Of a stretch of DNA of 64,000 nucleotides, positions 25,258-32,630 are shown in pieces. The stretch spans positions 1 to 64,000 of the forward strand of contig DATJQV010000024.1 of NCBI GenBank assembly GCA_035505375.1. Reading direction: 5' to 3'. This stretch comes from a bacterium (lineage in GTDB: Bacteria; Hydrothermota; Tepidihabitantia; Tepidihabitantales; Tepidihabitantaceae). Each line of letters opens with the position of its first letter. Positions within the stretch are counted from its first letter, which is position 1. The notes below the pieces were generated by a model, which was given only the letters and a program-made list of their open reading frames with translations, ran no database searches and had not been told where the DNA came from. A program made the position numbers and the translations under genes.

Positions 25258-26394
25258 TCAGACTATGGTAAGCTCAGTCTGCGCGTCGAAGAGGTGAAGG
25301 TGGTCGGGCGTGAAGCCGACCGTCACAGAATCGCCGGGGCGCGGCGCGTCCTGTGGCGGAACGCGGGCGATGAGCGAGTTCTCGCCGGCCTTAAGGTAGA
25401 CAATAACCTCGTTACCCATCTGCTCAACCACGTCGACCACGGCATTCAGCACCGGCTTGGGACACGATCCGGAATCCTCAACCGGATTCCGGTCATGTCC
25501 CTGCGCAGTCCCCACTTCTCCGAGCACGAGTCCTTCGGGTCTGACACCAAGCACAACCGGCTTGCCTCTCGCCGGGGCCAAGCGATCGGTGAGCGTAGGG
25601 CCAAGTTCGAGGCGAAACGAGTTGTGGGAGAAGCTAAGCGGGGTCTGGTCGTCGATCCGGCCGAACAGGAAGTTCATCGGCGGTGAACCAATGAAGCCGG
25701 CAACGAACTTGTTCACCGGCCGGTTGTACAGCGTCATTGAGTCGGCGACCTGGAGGAGTCGGCCATCCTTCATTACACCGATGCGCTGGCCCAGTGTCAT
25801 CGCCTCGACCTGGTCGTGGGTTACGTAGAAGACCGTGGTTTCGAGTTGACGGTGGATGCGGGCGAGTTCGGTGCGCATGCCCACCCGAAGCTTGGCGTCG
25901 AGGTTGGATAGCGGCTCGTCGAACAGGAAAACCTTGGGGTGGCGCACGATTGCCCGGCCCAGTGCTACGCGCTGACGCTGGCCGCCGGACAGGGCCGCGG
26001 GCTTGCGGGAGAGCAGGTCGGTGATGCCGAGAATCCGCGCCGCCTCGTCGACCCGCGTGCGGATTTCCTCCTTCGGCACCTTGCGAAGCTTGAGCGCAAA
26101 AGCCATGTTCTCCTGCACCGACATGTGCGGGTACAGGGCGTAGTTCTGGAAGACCATGGCGATGTCGCGGTCACGCGGCTCGACGTCGTTGACCATCCGG
26201 TCGCCGATGTAGATTTCGCCTGAGGTCGGTTCCTCAAGCCCAGCGACGAGGCGAAGGGTAGTGGATTTGCCGCACCCGGACGGGCCAACCAACACGAAGA
26301 ACTCCTTGTCAGCGACCTCGAACGTGACGTGGTCGACTGCGACAACGCCCTTGTCATACAACTTGGTGAGGTCTTTGAAGCCGACTCTGCTCAT
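25258..26394 (-). CDS. MalK/UgpC-type sugar ABC transporter ATPase
   Basis: 378-residue cytoplasmic ATPase that powers sugar or glycerol-phosphate import. Walker A GPSGCGKSTTLRL, Q-loop MVFQNYALYPHMSVQEN, signature LSGGQRQRVALGRAIV, Walker B VFLFDEPLSNLDAKLR and the switch His in YVTHDQVEAM are intact. The C-terminal TOBE-type regulatory domain (VVLGVRPEGLVLG… VVDVVEQMG) is interrupted near residues 303-318 by QGHDRNPVEDSG…, encoded by palindromic element copy B; related proteins run from one side to the other without such an insert. No permease or binding-protein gene is next to it, which is typical for shared ATPases. Confidence 0.92.
   Translation of the reverse strand: MSRVGFKDLTKLYDKGVVAVDHVTFEVADKEFFVLVGPSGCGKSTTLRLVAGLEEPTSGEIYIGDRMVNDVEPRDRDIAMVFQNYALYPHMSVQENMAFALKLRKVPKEEIRTRVDEAARILGITDLLSRKPAALSGGQRQRVALGRAIVRHPKVFLFDEPLSNLDAKLRVGMRTELARIHRQLETTVFYVTHDQVEAMTLGQRIGVMKDGRLLQVADSMTLYNRPVNKFVAGFIGSPPMNFLFGRIDDQTPLSFSHNSFRLELGPTLTDRLAPARGKPVVLGVRPEGLVLGEVGTAQGHDRNPVEDSGSCPKPVLNAVVDVVEQMGNEVIVYLKAGENSLIARVPPQDAPRPGDSVTVGFTPDHLHLFDAQTELTIV
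25456..25501 (-). repeat. In-frame palindromic element, copy B
   Basis: On the plus strand CTTGGGACACGATCC at the start and GGTCATGTCCC at the end are the outer arms, and CCGGAATCC pairs with GGATTCCGG in the inner stem. It lies inside the ABC-ATPase gene, read from the opposite strand to copies A and C, yet still in frame. It keeps GH followed by D, as in copy C. Confidence 0.85.
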
Positions 26395-26530
26395 CGGCGC
26401 GGTCGGCTACAGGCGGTGTTCAGGGCAGTAATGACCAATTCCCAATTGCCAATTCCTAATCAATGAGGAAATGACTAATACCTGAATTGGGCATTGGGCC
26501 CTTGGGGTTTGCCTGGTCACTGGTAACTGG
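26395..26530. repeat. Word-like low-complexity repeats
   Basis: Runs of AATTCCCAATTGCC and GGTCACTGGTAACTGG types fill the gap between two minus-strand genes. No gene and no convincing promoter are seen. Confidence 0.6.
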
Positions 26531-27370
26531 TCACTGGACACTACGATTCTCCGGCGCTTGTCGCCAGAGAATCGACAGTATGCGTATCAGGGTCTCACGC
26601 AGGTCGCGCCGCGGCACGACCGCATCGAGCGTGCCGTGTTTCAGGCAGAACTCGGCGGTCTGGAAGCCTTCGGGCAGCTTCTCGCCGATGGTGCCCTCGA
26701 TGGTGCGCCTCCCAGCGAAGCCGATGAGGGCTCCGGGTTCGGACACGATGACATCTCCGAGCATGGCGAACGAGGCCGTGACGCCGCCGGTGCACGGGTC
26801 AACCGGGATGGCGATGTACGGCACCCGTTCCCTGCGCAGGAGCCCGAGCTCCGCCGAGGTCTTGGCCATCTGCATCAGGGAGAACGTGCCTTCCTGCATG
26901 CGCGCGCCACCGGACGTGGCGATGATGAGCAGGGGCCGGCGTTCGGAGCGTGCCAGCCGTATGGCGCGGGCGATCTTCTCGCCCACGACCGAGCCCATGC
27001 TGCCGCCGATGAAGTTGAAGTCCATCACGGCCAGGACGACCCCGATTCCGCCGAGGTTGCCGCGGCCATAGACGAGCCCTTCCTTGCGTCCGGTTCTCTC
27101 CTGCGACTTCTTGATTTGTTTCTCGTAGTCGGCAAACTCCAGCGGGTCGGCCGGAGACAGGTCGGCGTCTAGTTCTTCGAGCCGGCCGTCATCGAGCAGG
27201 ACCTGGACATACTTCTCCGGGTCGATGCGGAAGTGATAGCCGCAACGGGTACAGACGAAGAAGTTGGATTCGAGGGTCTTGCGGTACAGGATTTCACCGC
27301 AGCTCTTGCAGCGGAACCACATACCGTCCGGCGTCTGCGACTGGCCGACCGGTCGTGCAGGCGTGGGCAT
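26531..27370 (-). CDS. accD: Acetyl-CoA carboxylase carboxyltransferase subunit beta
   Basis: 279 residues. With AccA it transfers carboxyl from biotin to acetyl-CoA in the first step of fatty-acid synthesis. A four-Cys zinc ribbon (CKSCGEILY … FVCTRCGYHF) at residues 21-46 precedes the crotonase-like carboxyltransferase domain: NFIGGSMGSVVGEKI, TSGGARMQEGTFSLMQM, DPCTGGVTASFAMLGD and FAGRRTIEGTIGEKLPEG. Length and order match the family. It has its own leaderless promoter (27376-27403). accA is not in the window. The last residues before the stop (APENRSVQ) derive from GGTCACTGG-type repeat sequence. Confidence 0.96.
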   Translation of the reverse strand: MPTPARPVGQSQTPDGMWFRCKSCGEILYRKTLESNFFVCTRCGYHFRIDPEKYVQVLLDDGRLEELDADLSPADPLEFADYEKQIKKSQERTGRKEGLVYGRGNLGGIGVVLAVMDFNFIGGSMGSVVGEKIARAIRLARSERRPLLIIATSGGARMQEGTFSLMQMAKTSAELGLLRRERVPYIAIPVDPCTGGVTASFAMLGDVIVSEPGALIGFAGRRTIEGTIGEKLPEGFQTAEFCLKHGTLDAVVPRRDLRETLIRILSILWRQAPENRSVQ

Positions 27371-27375
27371 GGGCT

Positions 27376-27403
27376 AGTATAGAAGCGTACGCCGGTGAGT
27401 CAA
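27376..27403 (-). promoter_or_regulatory. Promoter of accD, leaderless layout
   Basis: On the minus strand TTGACT (27403-27398), a 16 bp spacer and TATACT (27381-27376), then five bases to the accD ATG. Confidence 0.75.
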
Positions 27404-27435
27404 GAACACGGGCCATGCGGCAGACCTTGAGCACC

Positions 27436-27463
27436 TTGACATAGGCGCTGGTTGGCATAGATT
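27436..27463 (+). promoter_or_regulatory. Promoter of the cold-shock-like gene
   Basis: TTGACA (27436-27441), a 16 bp spacer and TAGATT (27458-27463). The leader is about 38 bases long. Confidence 0.6.
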
Positions 27464-27507
27464 GGTACATCAAGCTTGAAAGCTGAAAGCTCCAGGAACG
27501 CAAGTAT

Positions 27508-27750
27508 ATGACCGGAAGAGTCCGGTGGTTCGAGTCGGAGAAAGGCTACGGATTCATCGAGCCCGATGACCGCTCGGGCGATGTCTACGTCCACTTCTGT
27601 TGTCTGGCTGCGGACGGGGGGACTGCTCTGCCGGGTGGCACTGCCGTCGTCCGGCCGCTGGAACCGGGCGACAAAGTCCAGTTCGAGGTGGTCGAGGCTC
27701 CATACGGCCGGCAGGCCACGCAGGTCAGGCGTGTCGGGGGAATTGGATAG
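27508..27750 (+). CDS. Cold-shock-domain protein
   Basis: 80 residues, slightly longer than the typical 66-70. A single OB-fold cold-shock domain for single-stranded RNA/DNA binding: RVRWFESEKGYGFIEPDD carries the RNP-1-like KGYGFIEP, and VYVHFCCLAADG carries the RNP-2-like VYVHF. The central loop (GGTALPGGTAVVRPLEPGD) is longer than in CspA. The end is basic (QATQVRRVGGIG). A real but divergent member; which targets it binds is unknown. It lies between divergent accD and folK promoters. Confidence 0.85.
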   Translation: MTGRVRWFESEKGYGFIEPDDRSGDVYVHFCCLAADGGTALPGGTAVVRPLEPGDKVQFEVVEAPYGRQATQVRRVGGIG

Positions 27751-27829
27751 TTCAGAGTCCAGAATCCAGAGTTCAGAGTTTCGGGAGCCAGGAACAGCGA
27801 GGCACGAAGAACTGACCGGGATGCAGCGT

Positions 27830-27857
27830 TTGACAGGCGAAAGGGGTTGTCTAGTCT
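27830..27857 (+). promoter_or_regulatory. Promoter of folK, leaderless layout
   Basis: TTGACA (27830-27835), a 16 bp spacer and TAGTCT (27852-27857), then six bases to the folK ATG. Confidence 0.75.
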
Positions 27858-27863
27858 TAGATA

Positions 27864-28334
27864 ATGTGTGAAGTGTTCCTCGGGCTCGGGTCGAATCTCG
27901 GCGACCGGGCCGGGACTCTGGACCGGGCGGTCGCGGCGCTGGCTTCGCTGGGAGAGGTGAGGCGGTCGCGCTGGTATGAGACCGCGGCGGTCGGGCTGCC
28001 CGGCGCGCTTGCGTTCCTGAACGGCGTGGTCCGGCTGGATACCGACCTCGAACCCGACGACCTGCTCCGGCAGACCAGAGACATCGAGCGTCAGCTCGGA
28101 CGTGACCCGCTCCGGCGTGCCGGGTCGAGGACCATCGATATCGACATCCTCATCTATGCCGGGCGAGTCGTCAGCCGGCCGGGACTTGAAATACCGCATC
28201 CTCGGCTCCACCAAAGGGCGTTCGTACTCGTTCCGCTGGCCGAACTGGCTCCGAATCTCGTCCACCCGGTGCTGGGCAGGACCGTCGCCGAGATGCTGGC
28301 CGAGGTCGGCAGCGCGGGAGTAAAGGCAGCGTGA
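27864..28334 (+). CDS. folK: 2-amino-4-hydroxy-6-hydroxymethyldihydropteridine pyrophosphokinase
   Basis: 156 residues. Transfers pyrophosphate from ATP to 6-hydroxymethyl-dihydropterin in folate synthesis. LGLGSNLGDRAGTLDRAV, RSRWYETAAVGLPGALAFLN and RTIDIDILIYAGRVVSRPG followed by PHPRLHQRAFVLVPLAELAP are all diagnostic; the two Asp of DIDIL bind Mg. First gene of a folK-deoxynucleoside kinase-panB-panC series that is common in bacteria. It has a leaderless promoter, with the repeat-rich gap to the next gene spanning 28335-28432. Confidence 0.95.
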   Translation: MCEVFLGLGSNLGDRAGTLDRAVAALASLGEVRRSRWYETAAVGLPGALAFLNGVVRLDTDLEPDDLLRQTRDIERQLGRDPLRRAGSRTIDIDILIYAGRVVSRPGLEIPHPRLHQRAFVLVPLAELAPNLVHPVLGRTVAEMLAEVGSAGVKAA

Positions 28335-28347
28335 GGGACCGGAATCA

Positions 28348-28413
28348 ACCACCAAGACACAAAGGCACAAAGTCCGGACCGGATTCCCCTTGGTGTCTTG
28401 GTGTCTTTGTGGT
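28348..28413. repeat. Inverted pair of dispersed repeats between folK and the kinase gene
   Basis: A forward copy (from 28348, CCACCAAGACACAAAGGCAC) faces a reverse copy (28389-28413, CTTGGTGTCTTGGTGTCTTT), separated by about 16 bases. Together they could form a long imperfect hairpin. Confidence 0.75.
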
Positions 28414-28432
28414 GAAGTCCGCTTCCTGACTC

Positions 28433-29068
28433 ATGAGATACATCTGCGTCGAGGGGCCGGTTGGCGTGGGCAAGACCGCACTGGCCGAGCGCCTGGCCCA
28501 GCGGCTGGACGCCAAGCTCGTGAAGGAAGCGGTGGAGGAGAACCCGTTCCTCGACAAGTTCTACGGCGACATGCGCAACTACGCGCTACAGACTCAGCTG
28601 TTCTTCCTGGTCGCGCGCCACAAGCAACAGCGTGAACTCGCCCAGCCCGACCTCTTTGATGAAAACGTGGTCTGCGATTACCTGTTTGACAAGGACAAGA
28701 TATTCGCCCACCTGAACCTGAGCGAGCACGAGCTGGCGTTGTACGACAGCATCTACAAGTTCATGGCCGGGGAGATACCAAAGCCCAGTATCGTCGTCTA
28801 TCTGCAGGCGCGGGTCGAGGTGCTGCTCGCCCGTATCAAACAGCGGGCGCGGGAATTCGAGGCCGCAATTGACCCGCAGTACCTTGAGGAGTTGGCCGAT
28901 GCCTACAACCACTACTTCATGCACTACGACGCCGCGCCGGTTCTCATCGTCAACACGGAGCGCCTCGACTTCGTGGCCAACCGCGAGGACTTCGAGGATC
29001 TGTTCCGGGCGATTGAGGATACGACGACCGGCCGGCGGTTCTACTCGCCGAGGGGCAAGGGTCGATAA
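28433..29068 (+). CDS. Deoxynucleoside kinase (dGK/dCK family)
   Basis: 211 residues. Phosphorylates deoxyribonucleosides with ATP for nucleotide salvage. P-loop GPVGVGKT at residues 8-15, EAVEENPFLDKFYGD with the acidic substrate residue, ENVVCDYLFDKDKIFA with the DR/DY-type motif and the LID Arg run RIKQRARE. Length and order are typical. Whether dAdo, dGuo or dCyd is preferred cannot be told. It sits in the folK-panB-panC series, a common neighbourhood. Confidence 0.93.
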   Translation: MRYICVEGPVGVGKTALAERLAQRLDAKLVKEAVEENPFLDKFYGDMRNYALQTQLFFLVARHKQQRELAQPDLFDENVVCDYLFDKDKIFAHLNLSEHELALYDSIYKFMAGEIPKPSIVVYLQARVEVLLARIKQRAREFEAAIDPQYLEELADAYNHYFMHYDAAPVLIVNTERLDFVANREDFEDLFRAIEDTTTGRRFYSPRGKGR

Positions 29069-29082
29069 CGCGGATGACAAGC

Positions 29083-29160
29083 CAAGTCAGAAGCCAGAAG
29101 CTAGAGGCTAGAATGCAGAAGTCCAGAGTCCGGAGTCAAGAGTCCACGGTCCAGGGTCAG
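29083..29160. repeat. Word-like low-complexity repeats before panB
   Basis: GCCAGAAGCTAGAGGCTAGA-type words and GAGTCCACGGTCCAGGGTC-type words fill the gap. No promoter signal is clear. Confidence 0.6.
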
Positions 29161-29168
29161 GTTCTCTG

Positions 29169-29996
29169 ATGTACACGGCCCCCATCCAACCTGACAAGCT
29201 GACCACGGTCCGGATAGTGCGCAAGAAGGCGAAGGCCGAGCGTATCGTCTGCCTGACCGCGTATGACTACCCCAGCGCGCTGATTCTCGACCAGGCCGGG
29301 GTCGACCTCATACTGGTCGGTGATTCGGCGGCTAACGTCATTTACGGGATGCCCACGACGCTGACCATCGGTATGGACGAGATGGTGTATCATACCCGCG
29401 CGGTAACAGCCGGGGTCAAACGTGCGCTCGTCGTATCAGACATGCCGTTTCTCTCCTATCAAGTCTCGATCGAGGAGGCCGTAGCCAATGCCGGCCGATT
29501 GCTCAAGGCCGGGGCCGAAGCGGTCAAGGTCGAGGGCGCAGGCCCGGTCGTGCCGGCCATCAAGCGTCTGGTCGAGCTCGGAATTCCGGTCATGGGCCAT
29601 CTCGGCCTCACCCCGCAGTCGGTCCACAGGCTTGGCGGCTACCGACTGCAGGCGCGTAAGGCCGTTGACCAGGAGCGGCTGCTGGCCGATGCCCGCGCGC
29701 TTGAGGAAGCCGGATGTTTCGCGATTGTGCTGGAAAAGATACCGGCCGAGGTCGCAGGCAGAGTGACCAAAGAACTCAGGATTCCAACCATCGGCATCGG
29801 CGCGGGGCCGAATTGCGACGGCCAGGTCCTCGTGCTGCACGACATGCTCGGGATGTTCGATACGCCGCCGCTGAAGTTCGTGAAGCAGTATGCACAACTT
29901 GCGGGTGAAATCCGTAAGGCAGTGGCGGCCTACGCCGAGGATATCCGCTCCGGCAAGTTCCCGGGCGAAGAACATACCTTCCACATCGAGAAGTGA
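29169..29996 (+). CDS. panB: 3-methyl-2-oxobutanoate hydroxymethyltransferase
   Basis: 275 residues. Adds a hydroxymethyl group from methylene-tetrahydrofolate to alpha-ketoisovalerate to make ketopantoate. Family blocks are CLTAYDYPSALILDQAGVD, LVGDSAANVIYGMPTTL, MPFLSYQVSIEEAVANA with AEAVKVEGAG (catalytic and Mg ligands) and GIGAGPNCDGQVLVLHDMLG. Full length. It is followed by panC after 69 bases of repeat-like sequence. The link to folK fits because it uses a folate cofactor. Confidence 0.96.
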   Translation: MYTAPIQPDKLTTVRIVRKKAKAERIVCLTAYDYPSALILDQAGVDLILVGDSAANVIYGMPTTLTIGMDEMVYHTRAVTAGVKRALVVSDMPFLSYQVSIEEAVANAGRLLKAGAEAVKVEGAGPVVPAIKRLVELGIPVMGHLGLTPQSVHRLGGYRLQARKAVDQERLLADARALEEAGCFAIVLEKIPAEVAGRVTKELRIPTIGIGAGPNCDGQVLVLHDMLGMFDTPPLKFVKQYAQLAGEIRKAVAAYAEDIRSGKFPGEEHTFHIEK

Positions 29997-30065
29997 CGAA
30001 TGACGATTGTCGAGTGTAGATTGCCCCGGATTCCCTAATCGCAAATCGTCAATTGTAAATCGGAA

Positions 30066-30914
30066 ATGCCGATGAGGGTCGTGAAGTCTGTGGCGGCGAT
30101 GCAGCGTATCGCCCGGGACCTGAAGCGGCGGGGCCGTATCGGGTTAGTCCCCACCATGGGCTATCTGCACGAAGGTCACCTGCGGCTGGTGCGGGCGGCG
30201 CGCCGGCAGTCGGACTTCGTCGTGGTGTCGATATTCGTGAACCCGATGCAATTCGGGCCGAAGGAAGATTACCGCCGCTACCCGCGTGACTTCGGTCGCG
30301 ACCGCAGACTGCTCCAGTCGGCAGGGGCCGACTTCATCTTCTGTCCGGGTGTTGAGGAGATGTACCCGGACGGTTTCGCCACCTTTGTCGAAGTCGAGCG
30401 GCTGGGCGAGGGCCTGTGCGGCAAGTCGCGGCCGGGCCACTTCCGGGGCGTGACGACGGTCGTGACGAAGCTGTTCAATACCGTTCTTCCGGACGTTGCC
30501 GTGTTCGGAGCCAAGGATGCGCAGCAGGCGTTCGTCATCCGTCGGATGACCCGGGACCTCGGGTTCCAGACGCGCATCGAAATCCTGCCGACCGCACGCG
30601 AAAGCGACGGGCTGGCGATGAGTTCCCGCAACGTCTACCTGACGCCTGTGCAGCGGGCCGAAGCGCCGGCGCTGCACCGGTCGCTGGTGCTGGCCCGACA
30701 CATGATCGAGCAGGGCGAGCGCGAGGCTGCGAAGGTTAAGGCCGCCATGCGCCGGCTGATAAAGCGTGAGTCAGATGGCCGGATTGACTACGTCGAAATT
30801 GTCGATACCGACGAGTTGAGGCAGGTCAGGACCATCGATGGAGAAGTGCTCGTGGCCCTGGCTGTTTTCTTCGACAAGACCCGGCTCATCGACAACGTCA
30901 TCGTCCGGGGCTGA
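30066..30914 (+). CDS. panC: Pantothenate synthetase
   Basis: 282 residues. Joins pantoate and beta-alanine with ATP in the last step of pantothenate synthesis. Nucleotidyltransferase HIGH-like motif in PTMGYLHEGHLRLVRAAR, FVNPMQFGPKEDYRRYPRD, KSRPGHFRGVTTVVTKLFN, FGAKDAQQAFVIRRM and GLAMSSRNVYLT (KMSKS-like) are all present. Start ATG 30066; an internal ATG at 30072 is possible. It is the end of the plus-strand cluster and faces the convergent MFS gene. Confidence 0.96.
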   Translation: MPMRVVKSVAAMQRIARDLKRRGRIGLVPTMGYLHEGHLRLVRAARRQSDFVVVSIFVNPMQFGPKEDYRRYPRDFGRDRRLLQSAGADFIFCPGVEEMYPDGFATFVEVERLGEGLCGKSRPGHFRGVTTVVTKLFNTVLPDVAVFGAKDAQQAFVIRRMTRDLGFQTRIEILPTARESDGLAMSSRNVYLTPVQRAEAPALHRSLVLARHMIEQGEREAAKVKAAMRRLIKRESDGRIDYVEIVDTDELRQVRTIDGEVLVALAVFFDKTRLIDNVIVRG

Positions 30915-30967
30915 CCCAAGGTTGAGGTCGAGGTTGAGAACCGGAAGCGCGCGTTGCCGGTCTTAAC

Positions 30968-32329
30968 CTAGACCTTAGCCTTAGCCTGTTCCTGCATCCC
31001 CCGCACGAAAACCCACCCCACCACCGCCAGCACGCTGAGCACCGCGCCGAACGCCACCAGCACCATCCGGTAGGACGTCAGGTCCCCGAGCGCGCCTACG
31101 AGAACGGTGGTCAGGAGGAAAGTAGCGTTGGTAATGAATTCGCGGGTCGAGAATATCCGGCCGCGGATGCTGTCCGGCACCTCCTCCTGCAGCATCGTGT
31201 TCTGGACTACTCCGAGCCACGAGAAGGCGACGCCTGCAACGAGTGCAATCACGACCATGAACCAGATGGTGATGAGCCAGGGACTGGCCAGGAACAGCAG
31301 ACCGAAGAGCAAGACCACGCCGACCACGACCATCGGCTGGTTGATCCTCCGCCGGATGAGGCCGATGCTGGCCCCGCCGCCAACCATGCCGACTGCCAGA
31401 ACTCCGGCAAAGATACCGACCCCGCCAGTGCCTAGCTTCAGCACCTGCTGCACTATGTAAATCAGCACAGTGTAGGAGACTGAAGAGATGAACATCGTGA
31501 CCACGAACGAGGCCATCACGAACGCCACCAGTTTGTCCCTGCCGACAACGCGGATGACCTCGCCGAGGTCGTGGTAGAGTTGCCTGAATGCCTGAGCAAT
31601 GAGTCCCGACGGGCTGCGGAAATGGGGGCTGTACCTCGCGTCCTCGCGCTCGGTGGGACTGTCCCCACTTCCGCCACGGCGAGACGCGCCGGGCGCTGAA
31701 CGTTGCGCGACGTACACCCCGGCGATTGCCAGCACAAACAGGCCGGAAATAAGGTGAGTCGAGGCATTGATGAACAGGCCGTATTTCCAGCCTGCCCACT
31801 TAATGAGGAAACCTCCCGCTACCATCCCGATGATAGTCGCAATGCGGCAGAGGGTCATGTTGACGGAATTGGCCATCAGCAGCTTGCGCGGCGCAACGAG
31901 CCGGGGTATCAAAGCCGGGACCGAGGTATTGTTGAACACGTCCAGGCCGAAGAAGACGAACAGGGCGACCCAGAAAGGAGCGAAGCTCTTGAGGGCGATG
32001 ATGAGAAAGGCTGCCGCCACCCACAGCACTGCCTGAAGGATGTGCACGTACGCCAGAACCTTCCGTTTGTCCCAGCGGTCTACGAGCACGCCAGCGATGG
32101 GAGCGATGATAATTGTCGGGAGGACGAACGCGAGCGAACCGGCTGAGTAGGCCATGAGCTTGCCCGGCTCGGAGGCGGCAATCACGGTAATCAACAGCAT
32201 GTGCGTGAGCCGGTCTCCGAGTTGGGCCACGCTGCAGGACGTGGTCAGCAGGGCGAAGTTACGAATGCGGAGCACCGAGGCAAAACCGCGCGACCCGTTC
32301 GACTCGTGGGACTCGCTCAGGGCAGGCAT
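30968..32329 (-). CDS. MFS transporter (MFS_3/EntS-like group)
   Basis: 453 residues with about twelve hydrophobic segments; the early IRNFALLTTSCSVAQLGDRL and GVLVDRWDKRKVLAYVHILQ (motif A) are typical of EntS/MefA-like exporters. The loop between helices 6 and 7 contains an insert (SRRGGSGDSPTEREDARY…) encoded by a hairpin repeat (31618-31672); outside it the protein reads continuously. It has a leaderless promoter (32336-32363). The substrate is unknown. Convergent with panC. Confidence 0.9.
   Translation of the reverse strand: MPALSESHESNGSRGFASVLRIRNFALLTTSCSVAQLGDRLTHMLLITVIAASEPGKLMAYSAGSLAFVLPTIIIAPIAGVLVDRWDKRKVLAYVHILQAVLWVAAAFLIIALKSFAPFWVALFVFFGLDVFNNTSVPALIPRLVAPRKLLMANSVNMTLCRIATIIGMVAGGFLIKWAGWKYGLFINASTHLISGLFVLAIAGVYVAQRSAPGASRRGGSGDSPTEREDARYSPHFRSPSGLIAQAFRQLYHDLGEVIRVVGRDKLVAFVMASFVVTMFISSVSYTVLIYIVQQVLKLGTGGVGIFAGVLAVGMVGGGASIGLIRRRINQPMVVVGVVLLFGLLFLASPWLITIWFMVVIALVAGVAFSWLGVVQNTMLQEEVPDSIRGRIFSTREFITNATFLLTTVLVGALGDLTSYRMVLVAFGAVLSVLAVVGWVFVRGMQEQAKAKV
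31618..31672 (-). repeat. Hairpin repeat in frame within the MFS gene (GGGGACTGT type)
   Basis: The plus strand reads GGAAATGGGGGCTGTACC … GGGACTGTCCCCACTTCC, an inverted repeat around a GCGTCCTCGCG core. Related sequence forms the big hairpin at 40001-40113 and part of mtnA. It encodes an in-frame peptide in a cytoplasmic loop, where it would be tolerated. Confidence 0.7.
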
Positions 32330-32335
32330 CGGTGC

Positions 32336-32363
32336 ATCGTAGCGGCCAACCGCCTGGAGTCAA
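32336..32363 (-). promoter_or_regulatory. Promoter of the MFS gene, leaderless layout
   Basis: On the minus strand TTGACT (32363-32358), a 16 bp spacer and TACGAT (32341-32336), then six bases to the ATG at 32329. Confidence 0.7.
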
Positions 32364-32432
32364 GGCGGGTTGCACACGGACCGCCGGGTGTCTGCGCGAC
32401 CGCCTAAGCGGCCGGCGTATCGCCGTCGAGCC

Positions 32433-32460
32433 TTGACATCCCGGGCGTCGAATCTATAAT
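32433..32460 (+). promoter_or_regulatory. Strong consensus promoter
   Basis: TTGACA (32433-32438), a 16 bp spacer and a perfect TATAAT (32455-32460). It drives the outer-membrane protein gene at 32631 and possibly the small open frame at 32469. The closest to consensus of any promoter seen here. Confidence 0.85.
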
Positions 32461-32468
32461 CCGTCACG

Positions 32469-32552
32469 ATGACCGAGGTTGGTTCCTCCAGAATAGCTGC
32501 ACAGCAGCACCACAGGAGTATCGCCCCAAAGACAATCACCGTCCTGCCCTGA
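32469..32552 (+). CDS. Possible leaderless leader peptide
   Basis: An ATG eight bases after the consensus -10 box opens a 27-residue frame (MTEVGSSRIAAQQHHRSIAP…LP). Its distance from the promoter is like that of real leaderless genes here. It may be a leader peptide or chance; nothing else supports it. It ends 78 bases before the outer-membrane protein start. Confidence 0.25.
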   Translation: MTEVGSSRIAAQQHHRSIAPKTITVLP

Positions 32553-32630
32553 CCGCGCCCGGATAACCGGGTCCTATTCGTTCAGTCTGGCGGTTCAGGC
32601 GAGTCCGCTAAGTCCTGATAGGAGGTATCA

